Assembly: GCF_000620305.1 (NCBI RefSeq) | Contig: NZ_KK211100.1 | Location: forward strand, 362,467-426,466 | DNA from: Desulfitibacter alkalitolerans DSM 16504 | Lineage (GTDB): Bacteria; Bacillota; DSM-16504; Desulfitibacterales; Desulfitibacteraceae | Reading direction: 5' to 3' | DNA length: 64,000 nucleotides | Part shown: positions 35,045 through 43,962 of the stretch, in pieces | Layout of the letters: each line of letters begins with the position of its first letter | Position numbering within the stretch: position 1 is the first letter of the stretch | Made by a program: the position numbers and the translations under genes | The notes under the pieces: generated by a model | What the model was told of the DNA's origin: nothing | The model's database searches: none | What the model saw: only the letters and a program-made list of their open reading frames with translations

Positions 35045-36349
35045 CTATTTATAGGCTGGAACTGATAACAATGTGTCAACAGTAACAAATTCATAACCCT
35101 GAGCTTTAAGTGTATAGATTATTTCAGATAGGGCACTTACAGTTGCAGCAAAGCTCTGCCCTCCTCCAGCTGTGTGAAACAGAATAATGCCTCCATCCTT
35201 TACACCTGGAAGGGTGTTGATCAATATTTGATCAATGTCTCTATCTCTCCAATCAATAGAATCTACAGACCAGTTCACAACTTTGTACCCCAAATCCCTC
35301 ATATGCTCTATAGATTCCTTTGAGACTGCACCATAGGGAGGTCTTATAAGGGCAGGATTTTTGCCAGTTATCTTTTCTAGAATAATTTCAGTCTGTATAA
35401 TTTCTGAATGCAGGCGTTCCTTTTCCACCTTAGCTAGATTTGGATGTGACCAGGAGTGATTGCCAATAACATGTCCCTCATGATCAATTCTTTGAACCAC
35501 ATGGGAGTACTTTTGGGAACTCTCACCAATTAAGAAAAAGGTTGCTTGTGCTTCATGCTCTTTTAATACATCTAGAACCTGTCCTGTATATTGGGCATCA
35601 GGACCATCATCAAAGGTCAGGGCTACTTTAGCACCCCCAGCTGGCCCCCTTAAATAGAAGGTATCGCTAAACATTCTTGCAAGCTGGGCTATAGTATACT
35701 GAAATGATGGCTGTGGAGCTGGCTGCTGGGTCGGCTGCTTGGCCATTGCTTCCTTGGGAGCCTCCTGTGCAGGTAGTTTAAGAATCTGCCCTACATAAAG
35801 ATAATCCCAGTTTTGCAGTTTGTTCTCCTCTGCAATTTTAGCAACAGTAACTCCTAGTCTTTGGGCTATTAAATATAATGAGTCCCCTGGTTTTACTTGA
35901 TAGGTATTAGCAGCATTTTGCTGAACCTGAGTTTTTGCTTGAGCTTTTGGTGGCACTATCAATACCTGGCCAACTCTTAAAAAATCTTTCTCATTTAATT
36001 GGTTTTGTGCTATTAGTAAACTCATTGTAATACCCAGCTTCTGTGAAATCTTATATAGCGAATCACCTGGTATAACTGTGTAGGTGTTTTGTTCAGAAAT
36101 CTTTTGCTTCACCTTTGGAGCTGGAACTATTAACACCTGTTTTACAAAAAGTACATTAGGATTGCGTAGATAGCCGTTATTAGCCTCTAGCTCATCTACA
36201 GTTATCCCATATTGCTTTGCAATGGTGTATAATGTTTCACCAGGCTGGACTCGATGGACCTGTGCTGACTGTGCTGACTCTACTGAAGTGCTATTAAACA
36301 CTAATGCAAATATAAAGGCCAAAAGTAGTACTCTTAAAAACATTTTCAT
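35045..36349 (-). CDS. Secreted polysaccharide deacetylase with three LysM repeats
   Basis: A cell-wall enzyme predicted to deacetylate peptidoglycan or chitin-like sugars. The 434-residue product has a signal peptide (about 1-26), three LysM domains (VQPGETLYTIAKQYGIT, VIPGDSLYKISQKLGIT and VKPGDSLYLIAQRLGVT, each about 45 residues with IVP or LP ends), a Gln/Pro linker and a NodB domain (about 240-430) with the metal Asp motif LTFDDGPD, the HSWSHPNL histidines and RPPYGAVS. Such enzymes act in spore cortex or wall remodelling. Confidence 0.94.
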   Translation of the reverse strand: MKMFLRVLLLAFIFALVFNSTSVESAQSAQVHRVQPGETLYTIAKQYGITVDELEANNGYLRNPNVLFVKQVLIVPAPKVKQKISEQNTYTVIPGDSLYKISQKLGITMSLLIAQNQLNEKDFLRVGQVLIVPPKAQAKTQVQQNAANTYQVKPGDSLYLIAQRLGVTVAKIAEENKLQNWDYLYVGQILKLPAQEAPKEAMAKQPTQQPAPQPSFQYTIAQLARMFSDTFYLRGPAGGAKVALTFDDGPDAQYTGQVLDVLKEHEAQATFFLIGESSQKYSHVVQRIDHEGHVIGNHSWSHPNLAKVEKERLHSEIIQTEIILEKITGKNPALIRPPYGAVSKESIEHMRDLGYKVVNWSVDSIDWRDRDIDQILINTLPGVKDGGIILFHTAGGGQSFAATVSALSEIIYTLKAQGYEFVTVDTLLSVPAYK

Positions 36350-36570
36350 TAGGCTCTACCCCCTTTCATATATTAAATACACATAGACAAATTTGCATAT
36401 GTCTAGATAAGCAATACTATTCTAGAATTTAAGTTAATTACCTTTATGCAAGTTGTGGAACAAGTGTAGGTAGAATCCAAAAACACCAGAGGTTTGATTT
36501 TTTGTTATTTAAACTTTAAGTGGGGAAAATATACTAATGAGTCGTAATTTAAAGAGGGAGTTGAATAATT

Positions 36571-37404
36571 ATGCAGACTGTTTGGAAGGGCTCTATAAGC
36601 TTTGGTTTATTAAATGTACCGGTGAGAATGAGCGTGGCAACAGCAAGGGAGAATGTCAGGTTTCGCACCCTTCATAAGGAGTGCCATACACCTTTAATGC
36701 AGAAAAAGTTTTGCCCACATTGTAATAAGGAAGTAGAATATGAGGATACGGTAAGGGGTTATGAATATGAAGACAACAAATTTGTTATCATCTCCGATGA
36801 GGACCTGGAAACCATTCCAGTTGCCACTACGAAAACAATTGAAATAGTTGATTTCATTAAGCTTGAAGAGGTTGATCCGGTATATTATGACAAGACCTAT
36901 TACCTGCGTCCAGGTGATGGAGGAGAAAAACCATATCTCATTTTACGTAATGCAATGCGCGAAACCGGCAGGGTAGCTGTGGCCAAGGTAACCATAAGGC
37001 AAAAAGAGCATCTGGCATTAGTTAGAATTATTGGTAATGCCCTGGCTGTAGAAACAATGTTTTTTCCTCATGAAGTTAGAAATGTGGAGGAATTAGGCAT
37101 TGATAAGCTTGAGGGCAAAATACAAATCCGTAACGAAGAAAGTGAAATGGCAGTGAAGCTTGTGGAAAACCTTACTACTGAGTTTAATCCCCAAAAGTAT
37201 ACTGATGATTATAGGGAAGAGCTTTTAAAGATGATTAGACAAAAAATTGACGGCGAGGAAATTAAAGAAGTTGCAGCTCCAGAGCCCAGGCCCCAGGTTT
37301 TAGACCTCATGGAAAAGCTCCGGGCCAGTGTAGAGGCTACAAAAAAAGAAGACAAGGCAGCAAAAAAGGCACCTACGCCCAGAAAAAAAAGAAAAACCGT
37401 CTAA
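36571..37404 (+). CDS. ku: DNA end-binding protein Ku
   Basis: Bacterial Ku binds DNA double-strand ends as a homodimer and recruits LigD for non-homologous end joining. The 277-residue product has the family start VWKGSISFGLLNVPVRMSVAT and segments FRTLHKECHTPLMQKKFCPHC, VDFIKLEEVDPVYYDKTYYL and LVRIIGNALAVETMFFPHEVR. The C-terminus is a Lys-rich tail (KKAPTPRKKRKTV). It is convergent with the two LigD-type genes. End joining is typical of spore formers, which repair breaks on germination. Confidence 0.97.
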   Translation: MQTVWKGSISFGLLNVPVRMSVATARENVRFRTLHKECHTPLMQKKFCPHCNKEVEYEDTVRGYEYEDNKFVIISDEDLETIPVATTKTIEIVDFIKLEEVDPVYYDKTYYLRPGDGGEKPYLILRNAMRETGRVAVAKVTIRQKEHLALVRIIGNALAVETMFFPHEVRNVEELGIDKLEGKIQIRNEESEMAVKLVENLTTEFNPQKYTDDYREELLKMIRQKIDGEEIKEVAAPEPRPQVLDLMEKLRASVEATKKEDKAAKKAPTPRKKRKTV

Positions 37405-37441
37405 AATCCAAGTATTGTGTTTGCATTATATTTTACAAATA

Positions 37442-38374
37442 TCAAATTTTGGGGAGCATTTGTCTCTTGGTCAACACCTCTTGAAAAAGCTCTCCCATAT
37501 CCTTGATCCTGGAAAGTGTATTGTTTATTGTAAATCTGGTTGGCACAAGACTTTCATCATCTAATTCCTCCCACAATAAAGGTGTGGAGACTGTGGCCTC
37601 AGGTGTTGGCCTTAAACTATACACTGCTGGGATTGTCTTGCCCCTTGCATTTTGAACTGCGTCTAGGTAGACCTTGCTACCTCGTTTTTTTACATTGCGT
37701 TCAGTTGTGGCAAGCCCTGGATTAGCTTCCTCAACAAAATGACAAAGCTTTAGTAGAAAATCCCGAACCTGACTAAAGTTATATCTGGGCTCAATAGGAA
37801 TATAGATATGAACACCTGTTGCTCCAGAGGTTTTAGGTACGGCAGTCAGTTTGAATTCATCAATTATGACTTTAAACAGCCTGGCTATAGTTTGAGCCTC
37901 TTTAAAACCTGTATTTCCAGATGGATCTATATCCAATACTGCAATATCGGGCTTATCCAAATTTGGAACACGGGAAAACCATGTATGCATCTCAATACAT
38001 GCCCTGTTGGCTATCCATATCAAACTTGGAAGGTCATTTATTAAACACCATTGAACATAGCCCTTCTTAGACGAATATATAGGAGTAGTCGTAAGCCAGT
38101 CAGGAGCCTCCCTGGGGCATTGTTTTTGATAAAAGCTTTTCCCATTAATGCCATCTGGATAAGGCTTCATTGAAAAAGGTCTATTCTTGATATGGGGCAG
38201 CAGGTATTGAGCTGCTTTAATATAATAATTTATCATATCACCTTTAGTTATGTTTAAATCAGGCCAGAATACTTTATCTAAATTTGTCAGTTTTATTTCT
38301 TTACCTTCAATAGTTAATACATTCAAGAACAGCACTTCCTCTATAAGGGATGAAGCATTTTTTAACCAGTTCAA
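37442..38374 (-). CDS. LigD polymerase/primase domain protein
   Basis: The stand-alone polymerase domain of LigD (archaeo-eukaryotic primase fold), which adds nucleotides at broken ends. Visible motifs: LTNLDKVFWPDLNITKGDMI, QWCLINDLPSLIWIANR, the catalytic Asp pair in VLDIDPSG and the third Asp region KVYLDAVQNARGKT. Length 310 residues from the ATG, but AGAGGAAG is spaced for a TTG at 38326 (start of LNVLTIEGKEIKL), which would give 294 residues and fits the family better. It sits 65 bases after the ligase gene. Confidence 0.93.
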   Translation of the reverse strand: MNWLKNASSLIEEVLFLNVLTIEGKEIKLTNLDKVFWPDLNITKGDMINYYIKAAQYLLPHIKNRPFSMKPYPDGINGKSFYQKQCPREAPDWLTTTPIYSSKKGYVQWCLINDLPSLIWIANRACIEMHTWFSRVPNLDKPDIAVLDIDPSGNTGFKEAQTIARLFKVIIDEFKLTAVPKTSGATGVHIYIPIEPRYNFSQVRDFLLKLCHFVEEANPGLATTERNVKKRGSKVYLDAVQNARGKTIPAVYSLRPTPEATVSTPLLWEELDDESLVPTRFTINNTLSRIKDMGELFQEVLTKRQMLPKI

Positions 38375-38438
38375 TAACTGTATTTATATTATGCTTAACA
38401 GACTATAGCTCTATTGTTATATTAAAAATTCTACCCAC

Positions 38439-39404
38439 CTATTTATTTTTAAAAAACCAGCCAGAAGAACCGTCCCCCTGGTTAAAAGCTATTACCTTGG
38501 GATTACGCAGTTTAAAGTCTTCAGTCCATTCAGTATACTCCAGCTTTATGCAGAGTTCAGGTTTTACCCAGTGGTATTCCTCACCCTTTGATTTTCTTGG
38601 TGGATTTGCAAAGGGTGTTTTGACAGGTTTATCTGCAGATCCTTCAAAATATTGCTGCAGCACTAACCACTGATTGTGGCTTACCCCAGAGCTGGCATTT
38701 CCTATGTAGTACAGCAAATTGTCACTCTCGTTAAACAAACCTACTAACAGAGAACGTATTTCTCCCATTTTTGTTGAATATCCTCCGATTACAGCAGTTA
38801 GCTCCTGCCATACCTTGATCTTTTGCCAGTAACTGGTCCTTTCACCAAAAATATATGGACTGTCCAACCTTTTAGCTATTATACCCTCAAGTTTTTCACC
38901 CTCTACTGCTTTAAAGAGTTCCACCCCTTTATCCAAGATGCTATCCACACTTTTTATAAATGGATTTTCAGGTAATACTTTTTCTAGGATTTCCTGTCTT
39001 CCAGTCAAAGGCCTATGAGCAATGCAATTATTAGCATAGTAGACTATGTCAAAAACCATGTAGTAAACAGGAATTATTTCTATTAACTGAGATATTTTCA
39101 TGCTATTCTTAGCCAGGTCCCTCTTTAACACGCGCCTGAAATTAGGCTTCATATCCTGATTAAGGGTAATAATTTCTCCGTCCAGGATTATCCCCCTGGG
39201 AAGTTTATCAAGAAATTCTACTATTTCAGGATATTGCCTGGTCCTTTCATTCATTCTTCTGTTAAATAGACGTGTTCCAGCTTCAAGGGTATAAGCAAGA
39301 CAGCGAACACCATCCCATTTAACCTGGAATAGATGCTCTTTGGAATCAAAGGGTTTGTTTAATACTATTGGCTCCATTGGTTTAATTGGAAAAGGTATGG
39401 TCAA
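38439..39404 (-). CDS. ATP-dependent DNA ligase (LigD ligase domain)
   Basis: Seals ends in Ku-dependent repair. The nucleotidyl-acceptor Lys is in motif I, VKWDGVRCL; further motifs are LFNRRMNERT, ILDGEIITLN (motif III region), LEGIIAKRLDSPY and the C-terminal OB domain with YWQKIKV and VKPELCIKLEYTEW. The longest frame begins at 39437, but AGGAGG is spaced for the TTG at 39404 (321 residues). No nuclease domain is present, so LigD activities are split over two genes. Confidence 0.93.
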   Translation of the reverse strand: MTIPFPIKPMEPIVLNKPFDSKEHLFQVKWDGVRCLAYTLEAGTRLFNRRMNERTRQYPEIVEFLDKLPRGIILDGEIITLNQDMKPNFRRVLKRDLAKNSMKISQLIEIIPVYYMVFDIVYYANNCIAHRPLTGRQEILEKVLPENPFIKSVDSILDKGVELFKAVEGEKLEGIIAKRLDSPYIFGERTSYWQKIKVWQELTAVIGGYSTKMGEIRSLLVGLFNESDNLLYYIGNASSGVSHNQWLVLQQYFEGSADKPVKTPFANPPRKSKGEEYHWVKPELCIKLEYTEWTEDFKLRNPKVIAFNQGDGSSGWFFKNK

Positions 39405-39462
39405 AGAGATACCTCCTACTAAGCAAATAAGACGCAAGGAAATCCCTGTGTCTTATATTGTG

Positions 39463-40701
39463 TTATATAATTTGGGCCGGGACCAGCCTTAATTGAACAA
39501 TCTCACAGGGTACTCCCATCCTTAGTGGAAACCAGTCACCAGATCCTACATGAACAAATAAGGTATGGCCCTGAGGGCTGTGATAAATTCCCTTTACATA
39601 ACGAAATAATCTATTTCCGGGGTTGAATAATTCATTGCCCCTTAAATCTTTCAATACCAACTGACCACCATGGGTATGACCTGCAAGGGTAAGGGGTATT
39701 CCCATGACTGCAGCAGCATCAAAGGCATGGGGATGGTGAGCCAATAGTATTCTCAAAGCATTGTCTGCACTACTGTCTTCTTCAGCCTTTTGTATGAAGG
39801 AGAAATTATTGTTATCCCTATGGGTAAAATCTATGCCCATAATTTTTAAAGGTGTCCTGCCGGTATCTATTATGACTGATTCATTTAGTAAAAGGTCCAA
39901 CTCCGCACCACGCACCTTGTTAATCCATCTATAGGGATCCTGGATTTTATCATGGTTTCCCAGACATAGATATACCCCCATGGGAGCCTTTAATTCTCCA
40001 ACTGTTTCAAGGAGATCAGGCATATATTGGAGATCCTGGTCTAGTATATCACCTGTTACTGCTATAATGTCACTTTTTAAGGAATTAGCCTCAGCGACTA
40101 TCCTCTCTATTCTATCTCTTCCTGTAACCATGCCAATATGTAAATCAGACAAATGGGTAATTGTTAGCTTATCCAAGTCATCCGGAAGGCCTGCTACTGG
40201 CAGGTCCTTTGTGTATATATTTAATCTATCCTTTGTAGCTACTGCAGCTATAGTGCTTCCACTGACTATTAAGGGAGGCGCTGCTACCAATGCTAAACGC
40301 AAGAGTTTTCTTCTACTTAAAGAGCTAGAGTTATTTTGATCTATTTTTGTTTGTAAACCATGCTTACTAGCCCTGGACTTTTTGGTAAAATAATTATAAA
40401 CAGAGATAGGCACACCTAGAATACCCATTCCAATCATCCAGAAAAAAATGGAGCCCATCCACAAATAGAAAAGAGCCAGCCATCCCCAGGGTCCCCTGCC
40501 AAGTGGATTGTCAAAGTAAGGAATGGTCATCCCTATTACTGGTATAAATATAATAGATATCCATATCAAAAGAGCTAATCTAGTCACATTACGAGCTCTA
40601 GGGTATTGTGCCAGATCGCTGCGCAGCCAATAATCACTTACCAGATACCATGATAAATTCAGCAATAGTATAGATGTTACAGCTATTAAGAAGATACTCA
40701 T
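39463..40701 (-). CDS. Membrane-anchored metallophosphoesterase
   Basis: A calcineurin-like phosphoesterase with three N-terminal membrane helices (about 1-105) and a catalytic domain carrying all metal motifs: THLSDLHIG, VTGDILDQ, LGNHDK, LLAHHPHAFD and LAGHTHGGQ. Such YkuE/YaeI-like enzymes include UDP-2,3-diacylglucosamine hydrolase relatives, but the substrate here is unknown. ATG 40701 is used (AAAGGAAAG site) rather than the GTG at 40710, giving 412 residues and no overlap with the transporter gene that ends at 40703. Confidence 0.9.
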   Translation of the reverse strand: MSIFLIAVTSILLLNLSWYLVSDYWLRSDLAQYPRARNVTRLALLIWISIIFIPVIGMTIPYFDNPLGRGPWGWLALFYLWMGSIFFWMIGMGILGVPISVYNYFTKKSRASKHGLQTKIDQNNSSSLSRRKLLRLALVAAPPLIVSGSTIAAVATKDRLNIYTKDLPVAGLPDDLDKLTITHLSDLHIGMVTGRDRIERIVAEANSLKSDIIAVTGDILDQDLQYMPDLLETVGELKAPMGVYLCLGNHDKIQDPYRWINKVRGAELDLLLNESVIIDTGRTPLKIMGIDFTHRDNNNFSFIQKAEEDSSADNALRILLAHHPHAFDAAAVMGIPLTLAGHTHGGQLVLKDLRGNELFNPGNRLFRYVKGIYHSPQGHTLFVHVGSGDWFPLRMGVPCEIVQLRLVPAQII

Positions 40702-40702
40702 A

Positions 40703-41641
40703 TTAACCACTTTCCTTTAATCTTACATTTGCTGGCTTGTCAAGGACTTCTGACTTCTTCCTGTTGGCAGTATACACACCCAGGAAAATTAACAGCCCTC
40801 CTGCCAGGTGAAAATACTTTAACTGTTCTCCAAGGATCAGAATTGAGAAAACAGCTGCCGCCAGTGGAACCACATTTTGAAATACTGCTACTTTACTGGC
40901 ATTTAAGTATTTTACCCCATGATACCAAAAAACAAACGCCATGGCACTAGCAGCCACAGCTAAAAATATAATGGAAAAAATAGTACCTCCACTTATTTCA
41001 TTAACTTCCAGCACCCTATAGTGTGGAATTGCTAATAGGGTCAGGATTATTGCACCTATACCACATGCATAGGTTATGGTTAACAGGGAGCTAAATTTTT
41101 TACCGGTGAACTTACCTACTATGGTGTATATGGACCAGTTGAAAATAGCAAAAGTAATCAGAATGTCCCCTGGATTAAAGTTAAGCTTCAATAAAACCTC
41201 TATGGAACCTGAAGAAATAATAAACAACACTCCGGCAATGGATAGCAGAACACCCAACCAGTGCCTTATGGTAACCTCCTCTTTTAATATCCATGAAGAA
41301 AGGAGTGCAGTAAACACAGGTCCTGCAGCTACAATCAAGGAGCCATTTAATGCATAAGTATATTTCAAGCCTGTAAAAAAACATATGTTATATATGACAA
41401 TGCCAGTAAGCCCCGCAGCAAATAATAATGGCAAATCCCTTAAACTGACAAGGATGTTCCTGCCTTCTTTAAGAATCAGAATAGGCAGCAGTACTAAAAA
41501 AGCCAGTATAAATCTAGAGCTTGCCGCTACCAGGGGATGAAGCTCCCCAACTGCATATCTTCCAGCAACAAAAGAAGCCCCCCATGAGATGGTGGCCAGC
41601 AATAATAGAATATATATAATCCACTTCTTTGAAAAGTCCAT
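40703..41641 (-). CDS. EamA-family (DMT) transporter
   Basis: A ten-helix drug/metabolite transporter made of two EamA repeats (about 10-140 and 155-290). Typical elements are ATISWGASFVAGRYAV at the first helix, SLIVAAGPVFTALLSSWIL in repeat one and VFQNVVPLAAAVFSILILGE in repeat two. The substrate cannot be told from sequence; export of metabolites or amino acids is common in the family. It ends two bases before the phosphoesterase start, so the pair is probably co-transcribed. Confidence 0.9.
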   Translation of the reverse strand: MDFSKKWIIYILLLLATISWGASFVAGRYAVGELHPLVAASSRFILAFLVLLPILILKEGRNILVSLRDLPLLFAAGLTGIVIYNICFFTGLKYTYALNGSLIVAAGPVFTALLSSWILKEEVTIRHWLGVLLSIAGVLFIISSGSIEVLLKLNFNPGDILITFAIFNWSIYTIVGKFTGKKFSSLLTITYACGIGAIILTLLAIPHYRVLEVNEISGGTIFSIIFLAVAASAMAFVFWYHGVKYLNASKVAVFQNVVPLAAAVFSILILGEQLKYFHLAGGLLIFLGVYTANRKKSEVLDKPANVRLKESG

Positions 41642-41682
41642 TGAAAAATTTCCCCTTGCTAATATTATGCGTTATTATTATT

Positions 41683-42039
41683 TTACTCCATATTATGGTT
41701 TGTGCAAGGAATAAATTCTAATTTTTCTCCCTTCTTAATTGACAGCCTATCCAGGGTTCCTCCTTTAAATTCCAATACCTTGCTGCTTCCCTTTACAGGA
41801 GGCCATATACTCCAGGGAGGAATATCTTTTACTATATTAACTATATAATTATCCTTTGATAAAAAAACAACATCTATGTGAAATTTCATGAAAAAAGTAT
41901 GGATGGAGCTGCAAGGCCATAACAAAAGAGCTTCATCATCCTGTAATTCTCTTCTGCCCATTAGACCCTTGAACCTGCTGAAAAAGGTACTTGCAACCTG
42001 GATTTTGATTTCTTGATTTCCATCAGTATATTTGAACAT
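41683..42039 (-). CDS. DUF192 family protein
   Basis: A 118-residue DUF192 protein: FFSRFKGLMGRRELQDDEAL, then LLWPCSSIHTFFMKFHIDVVFL and VVDIVKDIPPWSIWPP-type strand segment. Members form a small beta fold; function is unsettled, though several neighbour Tad/Flp pili or surface genes, as here (34 bases after tadC on the same strand). No signal peptide is evident. GGGAGGG precedes the ATG. Confidence 0.88.
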   Translation of the reverse strand: MFKYTDGNQEIKIQVASTFFSRFKGLMGRRELQDDEALLLWPCSSIHTFFMKFHIDVVFLSKDNYIVNIVKDIPPWSIWPPVKGSSKVLEFKGGTLDRLSIKKGEKLEFIPCTNHNME

Positions 42040-42072
42040 CTTAACCCTCCCACTATATAATCTGTTTACCTC

Positions 42073-42993
42073 TTACATACTCATGAACATCTTGATAAGC
42101 TGTATAAGAGCAGGACCTAATAGAACAATGAAGATGCAAGGAAATATAAAAAATACCATTGGGAAAAGCATCTTAATAGGAGCTTTCATTGCCTTTTCTT
42201 CCGCCCTTTGCCGACGATTAACCCTCATCTGCCCAGATTGGATTCTCAACATGTTGCCCATGCTTACTCCCAACTGATCTGCCTGGACAACTGCACCTAT
42301 AAAGTTAGATAGATCATCCACCTGGGTTCGGCTTACCATATCCTTTAGAGCATCCCGCCTGGCTTTCCCCATTTTAATTTCTTTCAATACTATGGTAAAC
42401 TCCCTGGCAATTTCCCCCTTGACCTTTGTAGTTACCTTGGCTATGGCTGAATCAAACCCCAGACCTGCTTCCACACTTACTGTTAGCAAATCAATTACAT
42501 CAGGCAGGTTTCTTTGAATGTCTTTTTGCCTTTGTTGAGTCTTGTTTTTTAAATACAGCCTGGGCAGATTATAGCCTAACAGGGCAAACAGTGCCCCCCA
42601 AAAGGCTGCCATTATATATCCAAAATCTAATAAATGGGCAAGAAATGCCCCACCAAGTGCAAAGATCACACATAATGCAAGTTGTATAGAGATGAACTCA
42701 TATGGTCCCAAATCTTCTGGGCTGCCTGCAATGATAAGTCTTTTTTCTATATTATCAATGCCCTTTTGAGGTAATAGCCTGCTCATTTTGGAGGATGTGA
42801 CTTCCATTAGAGGCTTTAAGATCCTATCCTTTAGCGGCTTATTAAGTTCATTTATTTCATCTTCCCTGGTGTTTTCAGCCACCTTTTCAAGGCGTGATTT
42901 AAGAAGTCGTTTTTTTCTAGTTAACAGCTCTACTGCTGTAGCAATTAACAAGCTTGTAGTTAAAAACACCAGGATAAGTAGTACATATAACAT
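42073..42993 (-). CDS. tadC: Tad pilus inner-membrane platform protein TadC
   Basis: TadC pairs with TadB to form the membrane platform of the Tad/Flp type IVc pilus. The 306-residue product has an N-terminal membrane helix, paired central helices (about 105-145), the T2SSF domain (DVIDLLTVSVEAGLGFDSAIAKV; FIGAVVQADQLGVSMGNMLRIQS) and a C-terminal helix. It is 21 bases after tadB and ends the operon before the DUF192 gene. Confidence 0.92.
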   Translation of the reverse strand: MLYVLLILVFLTTSLLIATAVELLTRKKRLLKSRLEKVAENTREDEINELNKPLKDRILKPLMEVTSSKMSRLLPQKGIDNIEKRLIIAGSPEDLGPYEFISIQLALCVIFALGGAFLAHLLDFGYIMAAFWGALFALLGYNLPRLYLKNKTQQRQKDIQRNLPDVIDLLTVSVEAGLGFDSAIAKVTTKVKGEIAREFTIVLKEIKMGKARRDALKDMVSRTQVDDLSNFIGAVVQADQLGVSMGNMLRIQSGQMRVNRRQRAEEKAMKAPIKMLFPMVFFIFPCIFIVLLGPALIQLIKMFMSM

Positions 42994-43014
42994 GGTTATT
43001 TCCCCTTTGTACTT

Positions 43015-43962
43015 TTATACTTCTATTTGAATAACCTTCTTAATCAGCAAAAAGCCTATTATCTGTGCCCCAATCCCCAGGCCTATCATTATTAAACCCC
43101 ATGGGTCTCTAAAAAGTGTGAGTATATAGTTTTGATCTATCATAAAAATCATAAGTGCTAAACCTATGGGCAGTGAACCGATTACCATTCCTGAAATTCT
43201 CCCCTGGGCTGTAAGGGTCCTTATCTCACCAGCAATTCTAATTCGCTCCCTGATGGTGCTGGAAATATTGTCTAAAACCTCTGCTAGATTGCCACCAACC
43301 TGTCTTTGGATTAGTATGGCTGTAATAACTAGATCCAAGTCATCGCTGCCTACCCTTTCAGAAAGATTATTAAGGGCATTTTGTGTAGGCGTGCCCATGG
43401 ATATCTCTCTTAAGGTTCTGCTAAATTCTCCCGAAATAGGATTTGGCATCTCCTTGCTCACCATGTCCATGGCTTGAATGAAGCTGAAACCGGCCCTCAT
43501 GGAATTTGATATAATCACAAGGGCATCTCCAATTTGTTTGTCAAACAGCTTTAAACGTTTTTTGATGGCAGATTCTACTATGAGTTTGGGCATTATGGAG
43601 GAGACTAGTACAAGGATAATGGTCAGCCCTATATTTTGAAACAGAACAAGCCCTAAGATAATGGCTGCTATAATTGTTAATGAAATAGCAGTTAAGAACT
43701 CTTCTCCCTTCAGGGGGATGCCAGCCTGCAAGAGCTTTTTTTCCACCTTTTTGACCCTGTTTTTGGCAACCCAAAATCTGCTTAAAGCCCTCAGCAGTTC
43801 CATCAAACTTAGTCCGGTCAAAAACCTTTTCTTTTCCTGTTGGCTGCCTGCCACCTCTTTAAGTCTCTTATTTAAGAAGCGCTGCTCCCTGGTTAAAAAG
43901 TGATGAATCAAGAAAACTACCAGGGCAGCATTTATAGCTAATAAAACTGGCACATGGATCAT
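43015..43962 (-). CDS. tadB: Tad pilus inner-membrane platform protein TadB
   Basis: TadB is the second T2SSF-type platform protein. The 315-residue product has an N-terminal helix, a charged cytoplasmic stretch, two central helices (LTIILVLVSSIMPKL region) and the domain with DALVIISNSMRAGFSFIQAMDMV and ILIQRQVGGNLAEVLDNISST. Its ATG overlaps the tadA stop by four bases (ATGA), indicating coupled translation. Confidence 0.93.
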   Translation of the reverse strand: MIHVPVLLAINAALVVFLIHHFLTREQRFLNKRLKEVAGSQQEKKRFLTGLSLMELLRALSRFWVAKNRVKKVEKKLLQAGIPLKGEEFLTAISLTIIAAIILGLVLFQNIGLTIILVLVSSIMPKLIVESAIKKRLKLFDKQIGDALVIISNSMRAGFSFIQAMDMVSKEMPNPISGEFSRTLREISMGTPTQNALNNLSERVGSDDLDLVITAILIQRQVGGNLAEVLDNISSTIRERIRIAGEIRTLTAQGRISGMVIGSLPIGLALMIFMIDQNYILTLFRDPWGLIMIGLGIGAQIIGFLLIKKVIQIEV

